From JAHDHW01 sp965277415 (GTDB taxonomy: Bacteria; Bacteroidota; Bacteroidia; Chitinophagales; Saprospiraceae), in assembly GCA_965277415.1 (NCBI GenBank), contig CBDICS010000093.1:62001-126000 (forward strand): a stretch of DNA of 64,000 nt, in the 5' to 3' direction. The notes under the pieces are model-generated. The model was not told the origin of the DNA and made no database searches. It saw nothing but the letters and a program-made list of their open reading frames with translations. Position numbers and translations under genes: made by a program. Positions 15,866 to 26,585 of the stretch are shown one piece after another (positions within the stretch are counted from its first letter, which is position 1; the number at the start of each line of letters is the position of its first letter).

Positions 15866-18685
15866 GTTTCAATTCCAATATGGTTCGATTAAAAGCCTGT
15901 AGGAGGAGGAATAGGAATACAAGCAGGAAAGTTTCAATTCCAATATGGTTCGATTAAAAGTAGACCTTGAAGATTACAACTCTATTTCCTTAAAAAGTTT
16001 CAATTCCAATATGGTTCGAATGAAGCTCCCCGCAGCAAGCTGACGGGGTATCACTCCCTCAAAGCTTAACTCGGAAATTACTTTTCCGATGCAAGCATCG
16101 GGGAATTCAATTGATTAAAAGAAATTTGACAGCCCTATCCAATTGACCGGATATATCGTTTCAATTCCAATATGGTTCGATTAAAAGAATCGACGATGAG
16201 GACGATGATGATTTTTTTAAGAAGTTTCAATTCCAATATGGTTCGATTAAAAGATAGGGATTTCCAAAAACAATTCTTTGTTACAATTTGTTTCAATTCC
16301 AATATGGTTCGATTAAAAGGCAAATATGTTTCTAGGCTATCAATCTGGAATGATGTTTCAATTCCAATATGGTTCGATTAAAAGCGAAGACTTGATTACT
16401 TGTATTCATTACATCTACAAGTTTCAATTCCAATATGGTTCGATTAAAAGAATAACCAGTTCCCAAAACCGAAAGAAGTTGATTAGTTTCAATTCCAATA
16501 TGGTTCGATTAAAAGAAAAATATTGAAAAATGAGTTTTGATCATAAATTTTGTTTCAATTCCAATATGGTTCGATTAAAAGGAAAGAAGTAAATTATTCT
16601 TTGAGTTCATCAGGGTAGTTTCAATTCCAATATGGTTCGATTAAAAGGCTTTGCCCTTCGTGTGGCCACGTTCGAGAAATCAAGTTTCAATTCCAATATG
16701 GTTCGATTAAAAGTGCATTGTTTAAAAATTTGTCGGCAACATTAATTAAGTTTCAATTCCAATATGGTTCGATTAAAAGAGTCTACAAAGGTGCTCGTAA
16801 TCATTTGCTTAATATGTTTCAATTCCAATATGGTTCGATTAAAAGCTAAGGGAATCTTTGGAATGTTATTTTCCTTAGGATGTTTCAATTCCAATATGGT
16901 TCGATTAAAAGTAATACTACTGTCACGGTTTCGATTCGTAGTAAAATGTTTCAATTCCAATATGGTTCGATTAAAAGTTCTCTTTCTCGTCTGAGGAAAA
17001 GTACTCGTTCGAAGTTTCAATTCCAATATGGTTCGATTAAAAGCATGAGCTCCTATGAAAAAAGAACCACCTGAATTAATGTTTCAATTCCAATATGGTT
17101 CGATTAAAAGAATATATTCAGTAATGATTTTTTTTATCTGCCATGAGTTTCAATTCCAATATGGTTCGATTAAAAGGATTTATTGCAAGTGTCACTTGGA
17201 GTCCTTATCTTGTTTCAATTCCAATATGGTTCGATTAAAAGAATTCCTTTACTAATATTTATACCTAATTCTTTAGTGTTTCAATTCCAATATGGTTCGA
17301 TTAAAAGCTCTTTAAAAAGAGTCAAGGTTTAACTGATGAAGAAGTTTCAATTCCAATATGGTTCGATTAAAAGTCTCACTAATTCATCTACTGAAAAAAA
17401 ATTAATTTTGTTTCAATTCCAATATGGTTCGATTAAAAGTTTACGAAATCGCGGAACTGGTCATTATTAGTCATGTTTCAATTCCAATATGGTTCGATTA
17501 AAAGGTCAGCGACCTCAGGTCAAGATAACCACCTACGGTGTTTCAATTCCAATATGGTTCGATTAAAAGTATTGGATCACTTTCGGGAAGTAGTCAATAT
17601 GTAAAGTTTCAATTCCAATATGGTTCGATTAAAAGTAATGTCATTACCTTTTGCATAATGGTAGTATCGAAGTTTCAATTCCAATATGGTTCGATTAAAA
17701 GCGTGGGGGCGATGGGTCGCTTCTTAAAGCCTCTGGTTTCAATTCCAATATGGTTCGATTAAAAGCTCTCTTTTCGAAGAGATAAGTTCTGTTAGTATGT
17801 AGTTTCAATTCCAATATGGTTCGATTAAAAGAAAACACATTATAAAATATGAAATATTTAAAGATATGTTTCAATTCCAATATGGTTCGATTAAAAGTTT
17901 AATGATGACTGTAAAGTATTTAAGGTTGACGAGGTTTCAATTCCAATATGGTTCGATTAAAAGTGACGAGCGGATATTTAATGTCGCTGTTGCTCTTTGT
18001 TTCAATTCCAATATGGTTCGATTAAAAGTATTGCACCAATTGCCGAAACAAGGGCTGCTGCAATGTTTCAATTCCAATATGGTTCGATTAAAAGGTGTCT
18101 GTCCAGAAAATTATAAAAACGGAGTTCTAAGTTTCAATTCCAATATGGTTCGATTAAAAGTAGCTTTTTCCGCGGGATGGCAGACACCAGTCAAGGGTTT
18201 CAATTCCAATATGGTTCGATTAAAAGTAATCAATCAATTCAAACCAGTCTGCATGCTCGATGTTTCAATTCCAATATGGTTCGATTAAAAGAAAGAAACT
18301 TCAGCGATTGCAAAAATCGGAAATATCGTTTCAATTCCAATATGGTTCGATTAAAAGCATAAGTAAAGATTCGTATTATAGCTTTGCTGATGAGTTTCAA
18401 TTCCAATATGGTTCGATTAAAAGCTCACACTTCCCAGCCATCCACCATTGTTTTAACGTTTCAATTCCAATATGGTTCGATTAAAAGGCCGAAGTAACAA
18501 CAACTCCAGTAATGTTGTTATTGTTTCAATTCCAATATGGTTCGATTAAAAGTCAATAATTAGATTTTTTAAGAAAGTCTTATTTACAGTTTCAATTCCA
18601 ATATGGTTCGATTAAAAGCGGGTGGAATAGATAGCACACCGTATTTTTCTTTTTTGTTTCAATTCCAATATGGTTCGATTAAAAG
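15866..18685 (-). CRISPR. CRISPR array, leader-proximal block (42 repeats)
   Basis: Forty-two copies of the same 30-base repeat at ~66-base spacing, the first at 15866 and the last at 18656-18685. Apart from the copy at 15997-16121, which is split by a 95-base insert, all appear identical. Spacers are mostly 35-36 bases and look unrelated to each other. Perfect repeats at the right end and degenerate ones at 13.7 kb place the leader at the right, with minus-strand transcription giving crRNAs with an ATTGAAAC handle. With the left block the array has about 53 repeats. No spacer was seen to match other DNA in this window by eye. Confidence 0.97.
16018..16112. mobile_element. REP-like palindromic insert within a CRISPR repeat
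   Basis: A 95-base insert splits one repeat after GGTTC; the repeat resumes with GATTAAAAG at 16113. The insert has two hairpins in inverted orientation: CCCCGCAGC-AA-GCTGACGGGG near 16028-16047 and CCGATGC-AA-GCATCGG near 16086-16101. Its outer ends also resemble each other inverted (AAGCTCCCC / GGGGAATT). This is the layout of a REP pair or REPIN, mobilised in trans by a RAYT (IS200-like) transposase. Flanking spacers are both exactly 36 bases. Confidence 0.72.
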
Positions 18686-19017
18686 CCGTGAGCTTCGTTT
18701 ATAAAGATAGCTGATTTTCAGGGGATTACAAAATGTCAATGAACGATTTTTAAACCTATTTTGGCGTCTATCTTTAATACTACTTTTTTACCCTTAGATC
18801 GACGACACTTAAAAGCTGTAATTTAAACGTTTTAGGGCGAAAATTAAAATAGGGTATTTTTTTAGATGAAAAACCTATGTGATCGACGACAAAAGTAGAG
18901 TTTAATCGATGTTCATAGTGTAAGCTACAAATCCCTAATATACTCTTATATACTCGAACACTCAAGATGTTTTTAACATCCACCCATGTATTCAATCCGT
19001 ATAATTCGTTAATAGAT
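18686..19017 (-). promoter_or_regulatory. Probable CRISPR leader region
   Basis: About 330 bases between the last perfect repeat and the terminator of the giant gene, with no credible ORF. By orientation this is where the AT-rich leader and the minus-strand array promoter should be. It contains a direct repeat, GATCGACGACA, at about 18797 and 18890. The leader assignment follows from repeat decay and handle orientation, not from a matched leader motif. Confidence 0.5.
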
Positions 19018-19056
19018 AAAAAAAGTGGTCAAGAACATCACTGCTCTTGACCACTT
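19018..19056 (-). terminator. Intrinsic terminator of the giant repeat-protein gene
   Basis: A perfect 12-bp stem, AAGTGGTCAAGA (19023-19034) and TCTTGACCACTT (19045-19056), followed on the minus strand by a run of seven T. It is 24 bases past the stop codon at 19080. Confidence 0.85.
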
Positions 19057-19079
19057 AATCTATCAAATTAATACAAAAT

Positions 19080-22000
19080 CTATTCCATCAAGACCATACG
19101 CTTGGTCAAAGAACCTAATTCCGTTTTCAATTGATAAATCAATACACCTCTTGCGTTAAATTCACTGCGATTGACACTGATATTATTATATCCTTTGTTA
19201 TAATCACCTTGAATTCGCTTGAGCTCTTTTCCAGAAATATCATAAATAATCAAAGTTGCATCCATTTCTTTTGGTAGGTAGAAACCAATAAGTGTTTCAT
19301 CCTTAAATGGATTGGGTTTATTTTGATATAAATCAATATTGCCTTCTTCACTATAAAGTTGACTTGGACTATCTGGATTATTGATGTCGCTACCTTCTAA
19401 TGCATTAAAGGTTGCAGTTGTTGAGGTCTTATTGCCACAATTATCCGTTACGATAAATGTAACTGTAACTGAAGTTGTACCCGTTGCACCAGCACAATTG
19501 ATCGTTGGATTAGATGGAGAAACCGTCCAACTAATATTATCAGTAGAACAACCATCATAAGCCATTGCACCACCATAATTAGCAACCCAATCATCTAAAT
19601 TATCTTGTGTATTATAATTACACATTTCCCAATTATCTTGTGCTTCTTGAGTGATAACAGGGGCTTCTGTATCGGTTACAACAACTGTCCCTGAACAGAA
19701 AGTTGTTCGCCCACAAGGATCAGTTGCTCTAAAAGTAACTTGAGTATAACCACCATTGATACAAGTACCAATGTTATTGGAATTAAAGTTGTTAAGAACT
19801 GTCAATTGCATACCACATGCAGAACTTGCTGTCACTGAAGCGATCCATGCATTGATCACATCAATAGCTCCATCTTCGCCGCCAAAATCTTCACAATTTA
19901 GAATCAACCAGTTATCATCTGGACAATTATCAAATACAGGCGGCCCATTGTTTACCGTATATGTTTGATTATCGGTAGCCGTTCGACCACAATCGTCTGT
20001 AGTAACATATTGATAAGTGTAAGTCGTACTTGGACAATCAATTTGTCCCATAATAATTGGTCCTACAACAACGGTCTCATAACCAGCACTACAAGCATTA
20101 GTCACGATGACATTGGCTGGATTAGGATTAATAGCGCCTAAGCAATCGACAGTAAGATCAGCTGGTGCCTGAACAATAGGTGGATCATTATCATCATGCG
20201 TGAAGACAACATCCTCCTCGACAGTATTACCACAATCATCTATTACTCTAAAAGTATAAGTATAAGTAGTTCCTGGACAACCCGGCTCACCTGCAACAAC
20301 TGGAGCAGTGAGGTATAAATTAAAATCAGCACAAGAACCATTGACAGTAGCATCATCAACACTAATATCAATATCATCAATACAATCTATAAAACCACCT
20401 GCTGGAACAGTAATCGTAGGAGGTGTATTTTGTAATAAAACTTGTTGCTCACATTCTGCTGAATTTCCACAATCATCAACCGCAACATAGATATAAGTAT
20501 AAACAGTACCATCACATCCCGGAACACCAGTTATTATAGGGTTTTTAATATAAATCGCTACAATATTTCCACATAAAGAAGTGGCTGTTGCATCATTAGG
20601 ATCTAGCATGACATCGTCTATACAAGTAACCACCTGATCCGCTGGACAAATAATCGTTGGGGGAGGAGGAGGATTAACCGTAAGGACTTGTACATGTGGT
20701 GTAGCTGCATTCCCGCAAGCATCCATTACATTCCAGGTTCTTGTAATCGTTCCACCACCGCAAGCAGTCGTATTATCTACTTCTGTTAACGTAGCAGTAA
20801 GGTTACCTTGTACAACTTGATTGGTATTTAAACTACCCGGAGAAGCAGGAGAAGGTGCTGTCCATGTAAATCCTGAACCTGAGCTAGCCGTTCCTGTTAA
20901 TTGTAAGGAAGAGCCAACAGGAGTTGCACCTGGTTCACTGACTCCAATATTTGGGAAAGTCATGCCATTGGCAGGACCATCGTTTCCATTGAAAGAGCCT
21001 TCATAACTGATTAATTCCAATATTACACCTCCTGGTCCTATGAATACAAAACCATCTGGAGATCCATTTTGAAGACCTGGTGTAAGGAATGATAATGCTC
21101 CTCTATTACAATCTTCATTATCTATTACACCTGTCAAATCATAGACATCATCGACTAAACCATTAGAGCCATTATAAGTGACGAGTTGATATCCAGTCAA
21201 ATCTGTACCAGCAACTCCCGCGATTTCAATAAACTCTCCAACATCTCCACCTACATTGTCATAGTGGAATTCATTGACCCATACAGGTGCTCCGATACCA
21301 CTAAAATCGCAATTGTCAATAGCAGTAAGGTCCTCTGCCATAGGGATAATACAGTCAACTGTAATGTCTGCTGGAGGATTACAGAATTCTGGTGCAGTAT
21401 CATCTGCTACTGTAATGGTCTGCGTATGTGTAGCCATATTCCCACAATCATCCGTTGCGGTCCATGTACGAGTGATCGTCTGTTCTTGTGGACATCCACC
21501 TGGTATACTAGATTCAGTAAACATCACAGGAACTTCATTACTAGAAGGGCAAGCTGCAAAATCAAAAGTCTGGCCTGCATTGATTAATCCTGGAGAATCG
21601 TCAGCAGGAGGATTCCAGGTAAAATCAGTACAAGGACATCCATTCAATCCTGTTAGTTGTAGAGATTCTCCAATAGCAGTACCACCACCTTCTACAACTC
21701 CAATATTAGTAGAAGTCATACCTGCGGCAGGGCCATTAACAGCAGTAGCTGTTCCTTCATAAGAAATGAATTTAATTACATCTCCCGTAGCTATTTCGAC
21801 CAAGGCGATTGCTTCAGCAGATCCATTTTCGAAAAAACCATTTGGTAATTCCGTTCGCGTAAATGCGAGCGCACCAAAACCAGCACCTTCATTAGGAATA
21901 ATACCTGAAAGTTGAATCTGAGCATCAAATTGTCCATCAAATGCTTCATAAGCTAAAACCTCATAATTAGAAAGATCAATACCAGCGGTACCAGCAATTT

Positions 22001-25000
22001 CAATAAACTCTCCAACATCTCCGCCTGCATTATCATAATGAATTTCATTGATGAATAAGATAGGAGGAGCTGTGCCACAATTATCAGTAGCTGTAATCGT
22101 TGGAACGGCAGGGATGGCATCACATTCAACGGTAGTATTTGCAGGCATAGCACTAAAAGTAGGCATATCGGTATCTACTGTAAAAGTGAAAGTCTGATCA
22201 CAACTAGCGTTATCTCCATTAGTATCTGTGATCGTGTAAGTTCTGGTAACGGTACGAGTACATCCTACATCAGCAGTAGCATCCATAAACGTTAGACTTA
22301 GTGGATCACAACCATCAGCAACGGTTGGCCAAGCTGGATTTGGTGTCGGAGTACCTGCTATATTAAACATAGTTGTACCAGGAGGCACCATAGGATTACA
22401 ACCCGGAGGTAATCCAAAATCATTAGCAGGACATGTAATACTTGGTGCAACACAGCAAACAGGGTTTACAAATATATCATCTGAATCTGAGTTGGAGCAT
22501 CCATTTACGTCAGTGAATGTATAAATTACACTTACATTTCCTCCAGCAGGGGCAGAAGCGCCTGGATTAAAACTGAAAGTCATACCATTATTATCGTCTA
22601 CTACCCCTGTTCCGCTATAGACACCACCAGATGGCATGCCTCCTCCTAGACCAGTAACTACTGGGTCATCAATACATACCGTAAGATTAGGTGCAGTAAA
22701 ATTAACGGTTGGTAAAGCAAATACTTCGATATTGTCATCTGCTGAATTAGAACAACCATTTTCATCTGTATAGGTATAAGAAAGGATATGTGTACCTACT
22801 CCGGCAATCGCGGGATCAAAGCTATAGGTCATTCCATTCCCACCATCTGTTACTCCTGGGCCACTATAGGAACCCATATCCCCTGTAATCGTTCCTTGTG
22901 GTGGCGTACCACCACCTAAGGCTGTTTGTACACCAGCATCGATACAAAGATCAGCAGGTGCAGTAAAATTAACAGTTGGTAAAGCAAGAACATTTAAAAA
23001 TCCTGTTGTAAAATCAGAACAACCATTAGCATCTGTAAATGTATAAGTAATGGTCTTTACCCCTACACCAGCAGTAGCAGGGTCAAAAGTAAAGTCCATT
23101 CCATTATTATTATCTGTAACGCCCATTCCACTGAACGTCCCGCCAGCAGGGCTTACCATAGGACTCACAGTAAGTGCAACATCATCTTCACAAAAATTAC
23201 CATCAACTTCCATAATGACAACAGGTAATGCAAAAACTTCTACATTATCCGAAGCTGAATCGGAGCATCCAGATACTGTTACTGTATAAGTAATCATATG
23301 CGTACCCGTGCCAGCAGTAGCGGGATCAAAATCATAAGTCATTCCATTATTGTCATCGCTTACCCCTGGTCCGTTGTAAATACCACCAGTTGGTGATCCC
23401 CCTCCTAGATTATTTTGTACACCTGCATCAACGCATAAATCTGGTAGAGCAGTAAAAGTCACATTAGGAATAGCAAAGATTTCTACATTGTCTGTAGCCA
23501 TATTCGTACAACCATTAGCATCCGTAAAAGTATAGGTAATTGTATGTACACCTATACCAGCAATAGCGGGATCAAAATCATAAGTCATTCCATTATTATC
23601 ATCGCTTACCCCTGGCCCGCTGTAAGTACCACCAGTTGGTGATCCCCCTCCTACATTATTCTGTACACCAGCATTAATACAAAGATCAGCTAGAGCCGTG
23701 AAGGTAACGGTTGGAAGCGCGAAAACCTCTACAAGATCCGAGTCACTGTTTGTACAACCATTAGCATCCGTAAAAGTATAGGTAATTGTATGTGTACCCA
23801 GACCAGCAGTAGCGGGATCAAAATCATAAGTCATTCCATTATTGTCATCGCTTACACCTGGACCGTTGTAAGTACCACCAGTTGGTAATCCCCCTCCTAC
23901 ATTGTTTTGTACACCTGCATCAAGACATAAATCCGGTAGAGCAGTAAAAGTCGCATTAGGAACAGCAAAGACTTCTACATTGTCTGTAGCCATATTCGTA
24001 CAACCATTAGCATCTGTAATATAGGTAATTGTATGTACACCCACACCAGCAGTAGCGGGATCAAAATCATAAGTCATTCCATTATTGTCATCGCTTACCC
24101 CTGGACCGTTGTAAGTACCACCAGTTGGTGATCCCCCTCCTAGATTATTTTGTACACCTGCATCAACGCATAAATCTGGTAGAGCAGTAAAAGTCACATT
24201 AGGAATAGCAAAGATTTCTACATTGTCTGTAGCCATATTCGTACAACCATTAGCATCCGTAAAAGTATAGGTAATTGTATGTACACCTATACCAGCAATA
24301 GCGGGATCAAAATCATAAGTCATTCCATTATTATCATCGCTTACCCCTGGCCCGCTGTAAGTACCACCAGTTGGTGATCCCCCTCCTACATTATTCTGTA
24401 CACCAGCATTAATACAAAGATCAGCTAGAGCCGTGAAGGTAACGGTTGGAAGCGCGAAAACCTCTACAAGATCCGAGTCACTGTTTGTACAACCATTAGC
24501 ATCCGTAAAAGTATAGGTAATTGTATGTGTACCCAGACCAGCAGTAGCGGGATCAAAATCATAAGTCATTCCATTATTGTCATCGCTTACACCTGGGCCG
24601 CTGTAAGTACCACCAGTTGGTGATCCCCCTCCTACATTATTCTGTACACCAGCATTGATACAAAGATCAGCCAGTGCAGTGAAGGTAACGGTTGGAAGCG
24701 CATTAATGGTTATTGTAGTCATAGCCGAAGGTCGACAAGTTGCATCTGTTGGTGCAGGGGACAAAATGGCGTAAATCTCGTAAGAACCAGCTGCTCCCAG
24801 TGTAGCACCTGTTAGAGAGGCAGTGGTACCACCTCCCGTCAAAGATCCAAAAGGTACAGTACCTAAAGAGGCACCTCCTACATACGGATCGGCAGGTGTA
24901 GCGGTGAAGGCAACGAATTCAATGCCGAAATCCTGTTCCATATTACTGGCACCATCCATATTCACTAGACCTGTAGCAGTTATATTAAAAGGGTCATTTA

Positions 25001-25775
25001 CACATGCTGCTGTTTCACTAACACTTACTGCTCCTACAGTAGGACAAATGATGGGCGCAGCGACTTCAGAAACTCGGAAATGATCATACCCAAGTTCCTC
25101 GCCACTACTATTAACACCAGTAACTAAACGTAAATCTAGCGTCGAGCCACTACCTGAGATAGAAAAGGTAAACTCAGTAAAGGTTTCATTTAAGCTTACA
25201 CCACCATCTCCGACATCATCACCATCTGTATCTACTTGTAGAGCACCGCTCCCTCCCGGAGTTGCAGATCTGAATGTGATTCCTTCATTGTATCCGCCAC
25301 CGTCGATTTGATATTTTATAGTAATTTGGTCAGTATTTTCATAGTTAGTCGTTCTTGCAGCGAAGTTTCCTAAAAAGGTTAGATTATTTCTTCCTGAAAT
25401 ATCAATACCTGTAAATTCAATAGAATCGAGATTATGCAAAGATGCACAACCATCCATGTCTTCTCCACGCCAGTAGAATGAGCCTTGGATATTAGAAAAC
25501 CCTGCATTATAACCTTCTGTGGCTGAAGGACCAGGAACGTTAGTTCGAACAAAATAATCTCCTGCTCCGCAAGTTGGGAGTCCCGTACCATCTGTAGTAT
25601 TTGTATGATTTGAGGCAGAGCGAACACCTGAACTAGGGGTAGTGCTTTCAAAGTCATCGGTCCAAAATACCTGAGCTTGTGTTAGATTAGAATAAAATAG
25701 AGTACAGATAAAGAAAAGCCAAATTAGGGGGCTATTGAACCTGAAACTCAATAAGTTTTTTTTCTTGGATTTCAT
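19080..25775 (-). CDS. Giant T9SS-secreted multidomain repeat protein
   Basis: About 2,231 residues. A signal peptide ends at LTQA-QVFW. An N-terminal jelly-roll-like region (to about residue 240, DDFES...YDHFRVSE) is followed by one Ig-like segment, then nine tandem ~80-residue units of the type LPTVTFTALADLC...GMTYDFDPATAG...TFTDANGC...VEVFA. After these come HYR-like domains and two copies of a lamin-tail-like domain (FINEIHYDNAGGDVGEFIEIAG, VWVNEFHYDNVGGDVGEFIEIAG), then more cysteine-containing HYR-like domains (DDCGN motifs). The C terminus is a type A T9SS sorting domain (NKPNPFKDETLIGFYLP to RMVLME). The ATG at 25775 gives the best signal peptide. It is likely a surface adhesin or matrix protein. 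Confidence 0.9.
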   Translation of the reverse strand: MKSKKKNLLSFRFNSPLIWLFFICTLFYSNLTQAQVFWTDDFESTTPSSGVRSASNHTNTTDGTGLPTCGAGDYFVRTNVPGPSATEGYNAGFSNIQGSFYWRGEDMDGCASLHNLDSIEFTGIDISGRNNLTFLGNFAARTTNYENTDQITIKYQIDGGGYNEGITFRSATPGGSGALQVDTDGDDVGDGGVSLNETFTEFTFSISGSGSTLDLRLVTGVNSSGEELGYDHFRVSEVAAPIICPTVGAVSVSETAACVNDPFNITATGLVNMDGASNMEQDFGIEFVAFTATPADPYVGGASLGTVPFGSLTGGGTTASLTGATLGAAGSYEIYAILSPAPTDATCRPSAMTTITINALPTVTFTALADLCINAGVQNNVGGGSPTGGTYSGPGVSDDNNGMTYDFDPATAGLGTHTITYTFTDANGCTNSDSDLVEVFALPTVTFTALADLCINAGVQNNVGGGSPTGGTYSGPGVSDDNNGMTYDFDPAIAGIGVHTITYTFTDANGCTNMATDNVEIFAIPNVTFTALPDLCVDAGVQNNLGGGSPTGGTYNGPGVSDDNNGMTYDFDPATAGVGVHTITYITDANGCTNMATDNVEVFAVPNATFTALPDLCLDAGVQNNVGGGLPTGGTYNGPGVSDDNNGMTYDFDPATAGLGTHTITYTFTDANGCTNSDSDLVEVFALPTVTFTALADLCINAGVQNNVGGGSPTGGTYSGPGVSDDNNGMTYDFDPAIAGIGVHTITYTFTDANGCTNMATDNVEIFAIPNVTFTALPDLCVDAGVQNNLGGGSPTGGIYNGPGVSDDNNGMTYDFDPATAGTGTHMITYTVTVSGCSDSASDNVEVFALPVVIMEVDGNFCEDDVALTVSPMVSPAGGTFSGMGVTDNNNGMDFTFDPATAGVGVKTITYTFTDANGCSDFTTGFLNVLALPTVNFTAPADLCIDAGVQTALGGGTPPQGTITGDMGSYSGPGVTDGGNGMTYSFDPAIAGVGTHILSYTYTDENGCSNSADDNIEVFALPTVNFTAPNLTVCIDDPVVTGLGGGMPSGGVYSGTGVVDDNNGMTFSFNPGASAPAGGNVSVIYTFTDVNGCSNSDSDDIFVNPVCCVAPSITCPANDFGLPPGCNPMVPPGTTMFNIAGTPTPNPAWPTVADGCDPLSLTFMDATADVGCTRTVTRTYTITDTNGDNASCDQTFTFTVDTDMPTFSAMPANTTVECDAIPAVPTITATDNCGTAPPILFINEIHYDNAGGDVGEFIEIAGTAGIDLSNYEVLAYEAFDGQFDAQIQLSGIIPNEGAGFGALAFTRTELPNGFFENGSAEAIALVEIATGDVIKFISYEGTATAVNGPAAGMTSTNIGVVEGGGTAIGESLQLTGLNGCPCTDFTWNPPADDSPGLINAGQTFDFAACPSSNEVPVMFTESSIPGGCPQEQTITRTWTATDDCGNMATHTQTITVADDTAPEFCNPPADITVDCIIPMAEDLTAIDNCDFSGIGAPVWVNEFHYDNVGGDVGEFIEIAGVAGTDLTGYQLVTYNGSNGLVDDVYDLTGVIDNEDCNRGALSFLTPGLQNGSPDGFVFIGPGGVILELISYEGSFNGNDGPANGMTFPNIGVSEPGATPVGSSLQLTGTASSGSGFTWTAPSPASPGSLNTNQVVQGNLTATLTEVDNTTACGGGTITRTWNVMDACGNAATPHVQVLTVNPPPPPTIICPADQVVTCIDDVMLDPNDATATSLCGNIVAIYIKNPIITGVPGCDGTVYTYIYVAVDDCGNSAECEQQVLLQNTPPTITVPAGGFIDCIDDIDISVDDATVNGSCADFNLYLTAPVVAGEPGCPGTTYTYTFRVIDDCGNTVEEDVVFTHDDNDPPIVQAPADLTVDCLGAINPNPANVIVTNACSAGYETVVVGPIIMGQIDCPSTTYTYQYVTTDDCGRTATDNQTYTVNNGPPVFDNCPDDNWLILNCEDFGGEDGAIDVINAWIASVTASSACGMQLTVLNNFNSNNIGTCINGGYTQVTFRATDPCGRTTFCSGTVVVTDTEAPVITQEAQDNWEMCNYNTQDNLDDWVANYGGAMAYDGCSTDNISWTVSPSNPTINCAGATGTTSVTVTFIVTDNCGNKTSTTATFNALEGSDINNPDSPSQLYSEEGNIDLYQNKPNPFKDETLIGFYLPKEMDATLIIYDISGKELKRIQGDYNKGYNNISVNRSEFNARGVLIYQLKTELGSLTKRMVLME
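22463..24702 (-). repeat. Nine tandem ~240-bp coding repeats, with a 735-bp higher-order duplication
   Basis: The nine units differ by substitutions, but 23386-23861 and 24121-24596 look identical base for base over ~476 bp at a spacing of 735 bp, which is exactly three units or 245 codons. This is a recent in-frame duplication of a three-unit block. One unit near 24008-24030 has lost three bases (TITYITDANG instead of TITYTFTDANG). Confidence 0.85.
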
Positions 25776-26585
25776 ATTGTTAAATTTATTATTAATCATT
25801 AGTCTTTTGATTGAGTGCATATAATACAATTGTGATCAACTATAAGCATAGTGATCTTAATTTCTAATTCAATCAGTTTTGGGATGACGAGAGAAAAGTT
25901 TATTTACCAATTAAGGCAAATAGTATTTAAGATTTGGAAAGACAAAAAGATGTTTCCCGGGGTTTTACTTTTGAAGAACAAGGCTTTGACCATTTATACC
26001 TGAGGCTTGTTCTAAAGATTAAATAAAAACTACGAATTAAGTAATTTTTAATGTATACGCAATTGTTTTTTAGAAGTTTAATTTTTAAATATATAAATCT
26101 GATTATTTCATTTACAATGAATATAAGCGATAATCCTCAAATTTGCGATTACAAATTTGGGTGGCATTAAATTTTCGGTTTAAGGAAATAAATTAAAACA
26201 GGGTGTCTGGTGATGTGGATTTCTTTAAAAGAAGCTACAAGTTAGTGAATCTTTTAAAATAATTACAAAATAAACAAGTTTTTGTCATATAAGATAATCT
26301 TGTTATTCGAAAATTAATATATTGATAATGAATAGTTTAGATAGAAAATAGGTTTTTTAAAAAATTACCATTTGGTCTAAACTTCTTTAGGAGGATATCC
26401 AGCTTATTTAAAACAAGTTCTACTAAGTGAAATTAATAAATGGTAAGCTTATAAAAGTTTTTTGGCAAGACGTACTTTTACTCTATATTTAGGGCTTGTT
26501 TTAAATGAATTTGTTAGGTGTTGATTATAAACAAAACCGCAAGCAGGTGTTTTTAGCAATTCCTAACATACTCTAATTAATAGTA
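25776..26585. other. 810-base divergent intergenic region
   Basis: No gene is evident. It lies between divergent genes and must hold both promoters. It contains a hairpin at 25975-26013 (AGAACAAGGCT/AGGCTTGTTCT) and an inverted-repeat pair at 26406-26506. The rest is AT-rich with no recognisable RNA. Confidence 0.5.
26406..26506. repeat. Short inverted-repeat element, possibly related to family A
   Basis: ATTTAAAACAAG (26406-26417) and CTTGTTTTAAAT (26495-26506) are perfect 12-base inverted repeats 77 bases apart. The end sequence resembles the YYTGTTYWAAAW core of the family A elements in this window. Non-coding. Confidence 0.45.

Noticed and set aside
16742..18484. Open frames of 60-140 codons across the CRISPR array with repeated FQFQYGSIK or FNRTILELK
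   Set aside because: They are translations of the CRISPR repeat in different frames; the 66-base period is divisible by three, which keeps them open.
18780..18995. 71-codon minus-strand frame in the probable CRISPR leader
   Set aside because: Composition is unlike a protein, there is no family, and it overlaps the expected leader.
25975..26013. Hairpin AGAACAAGGCT / AGGCTTGTTCT as a terminator
   Set aside because: It lies between divergent genes where no transcript should end, and it lacks a T run.
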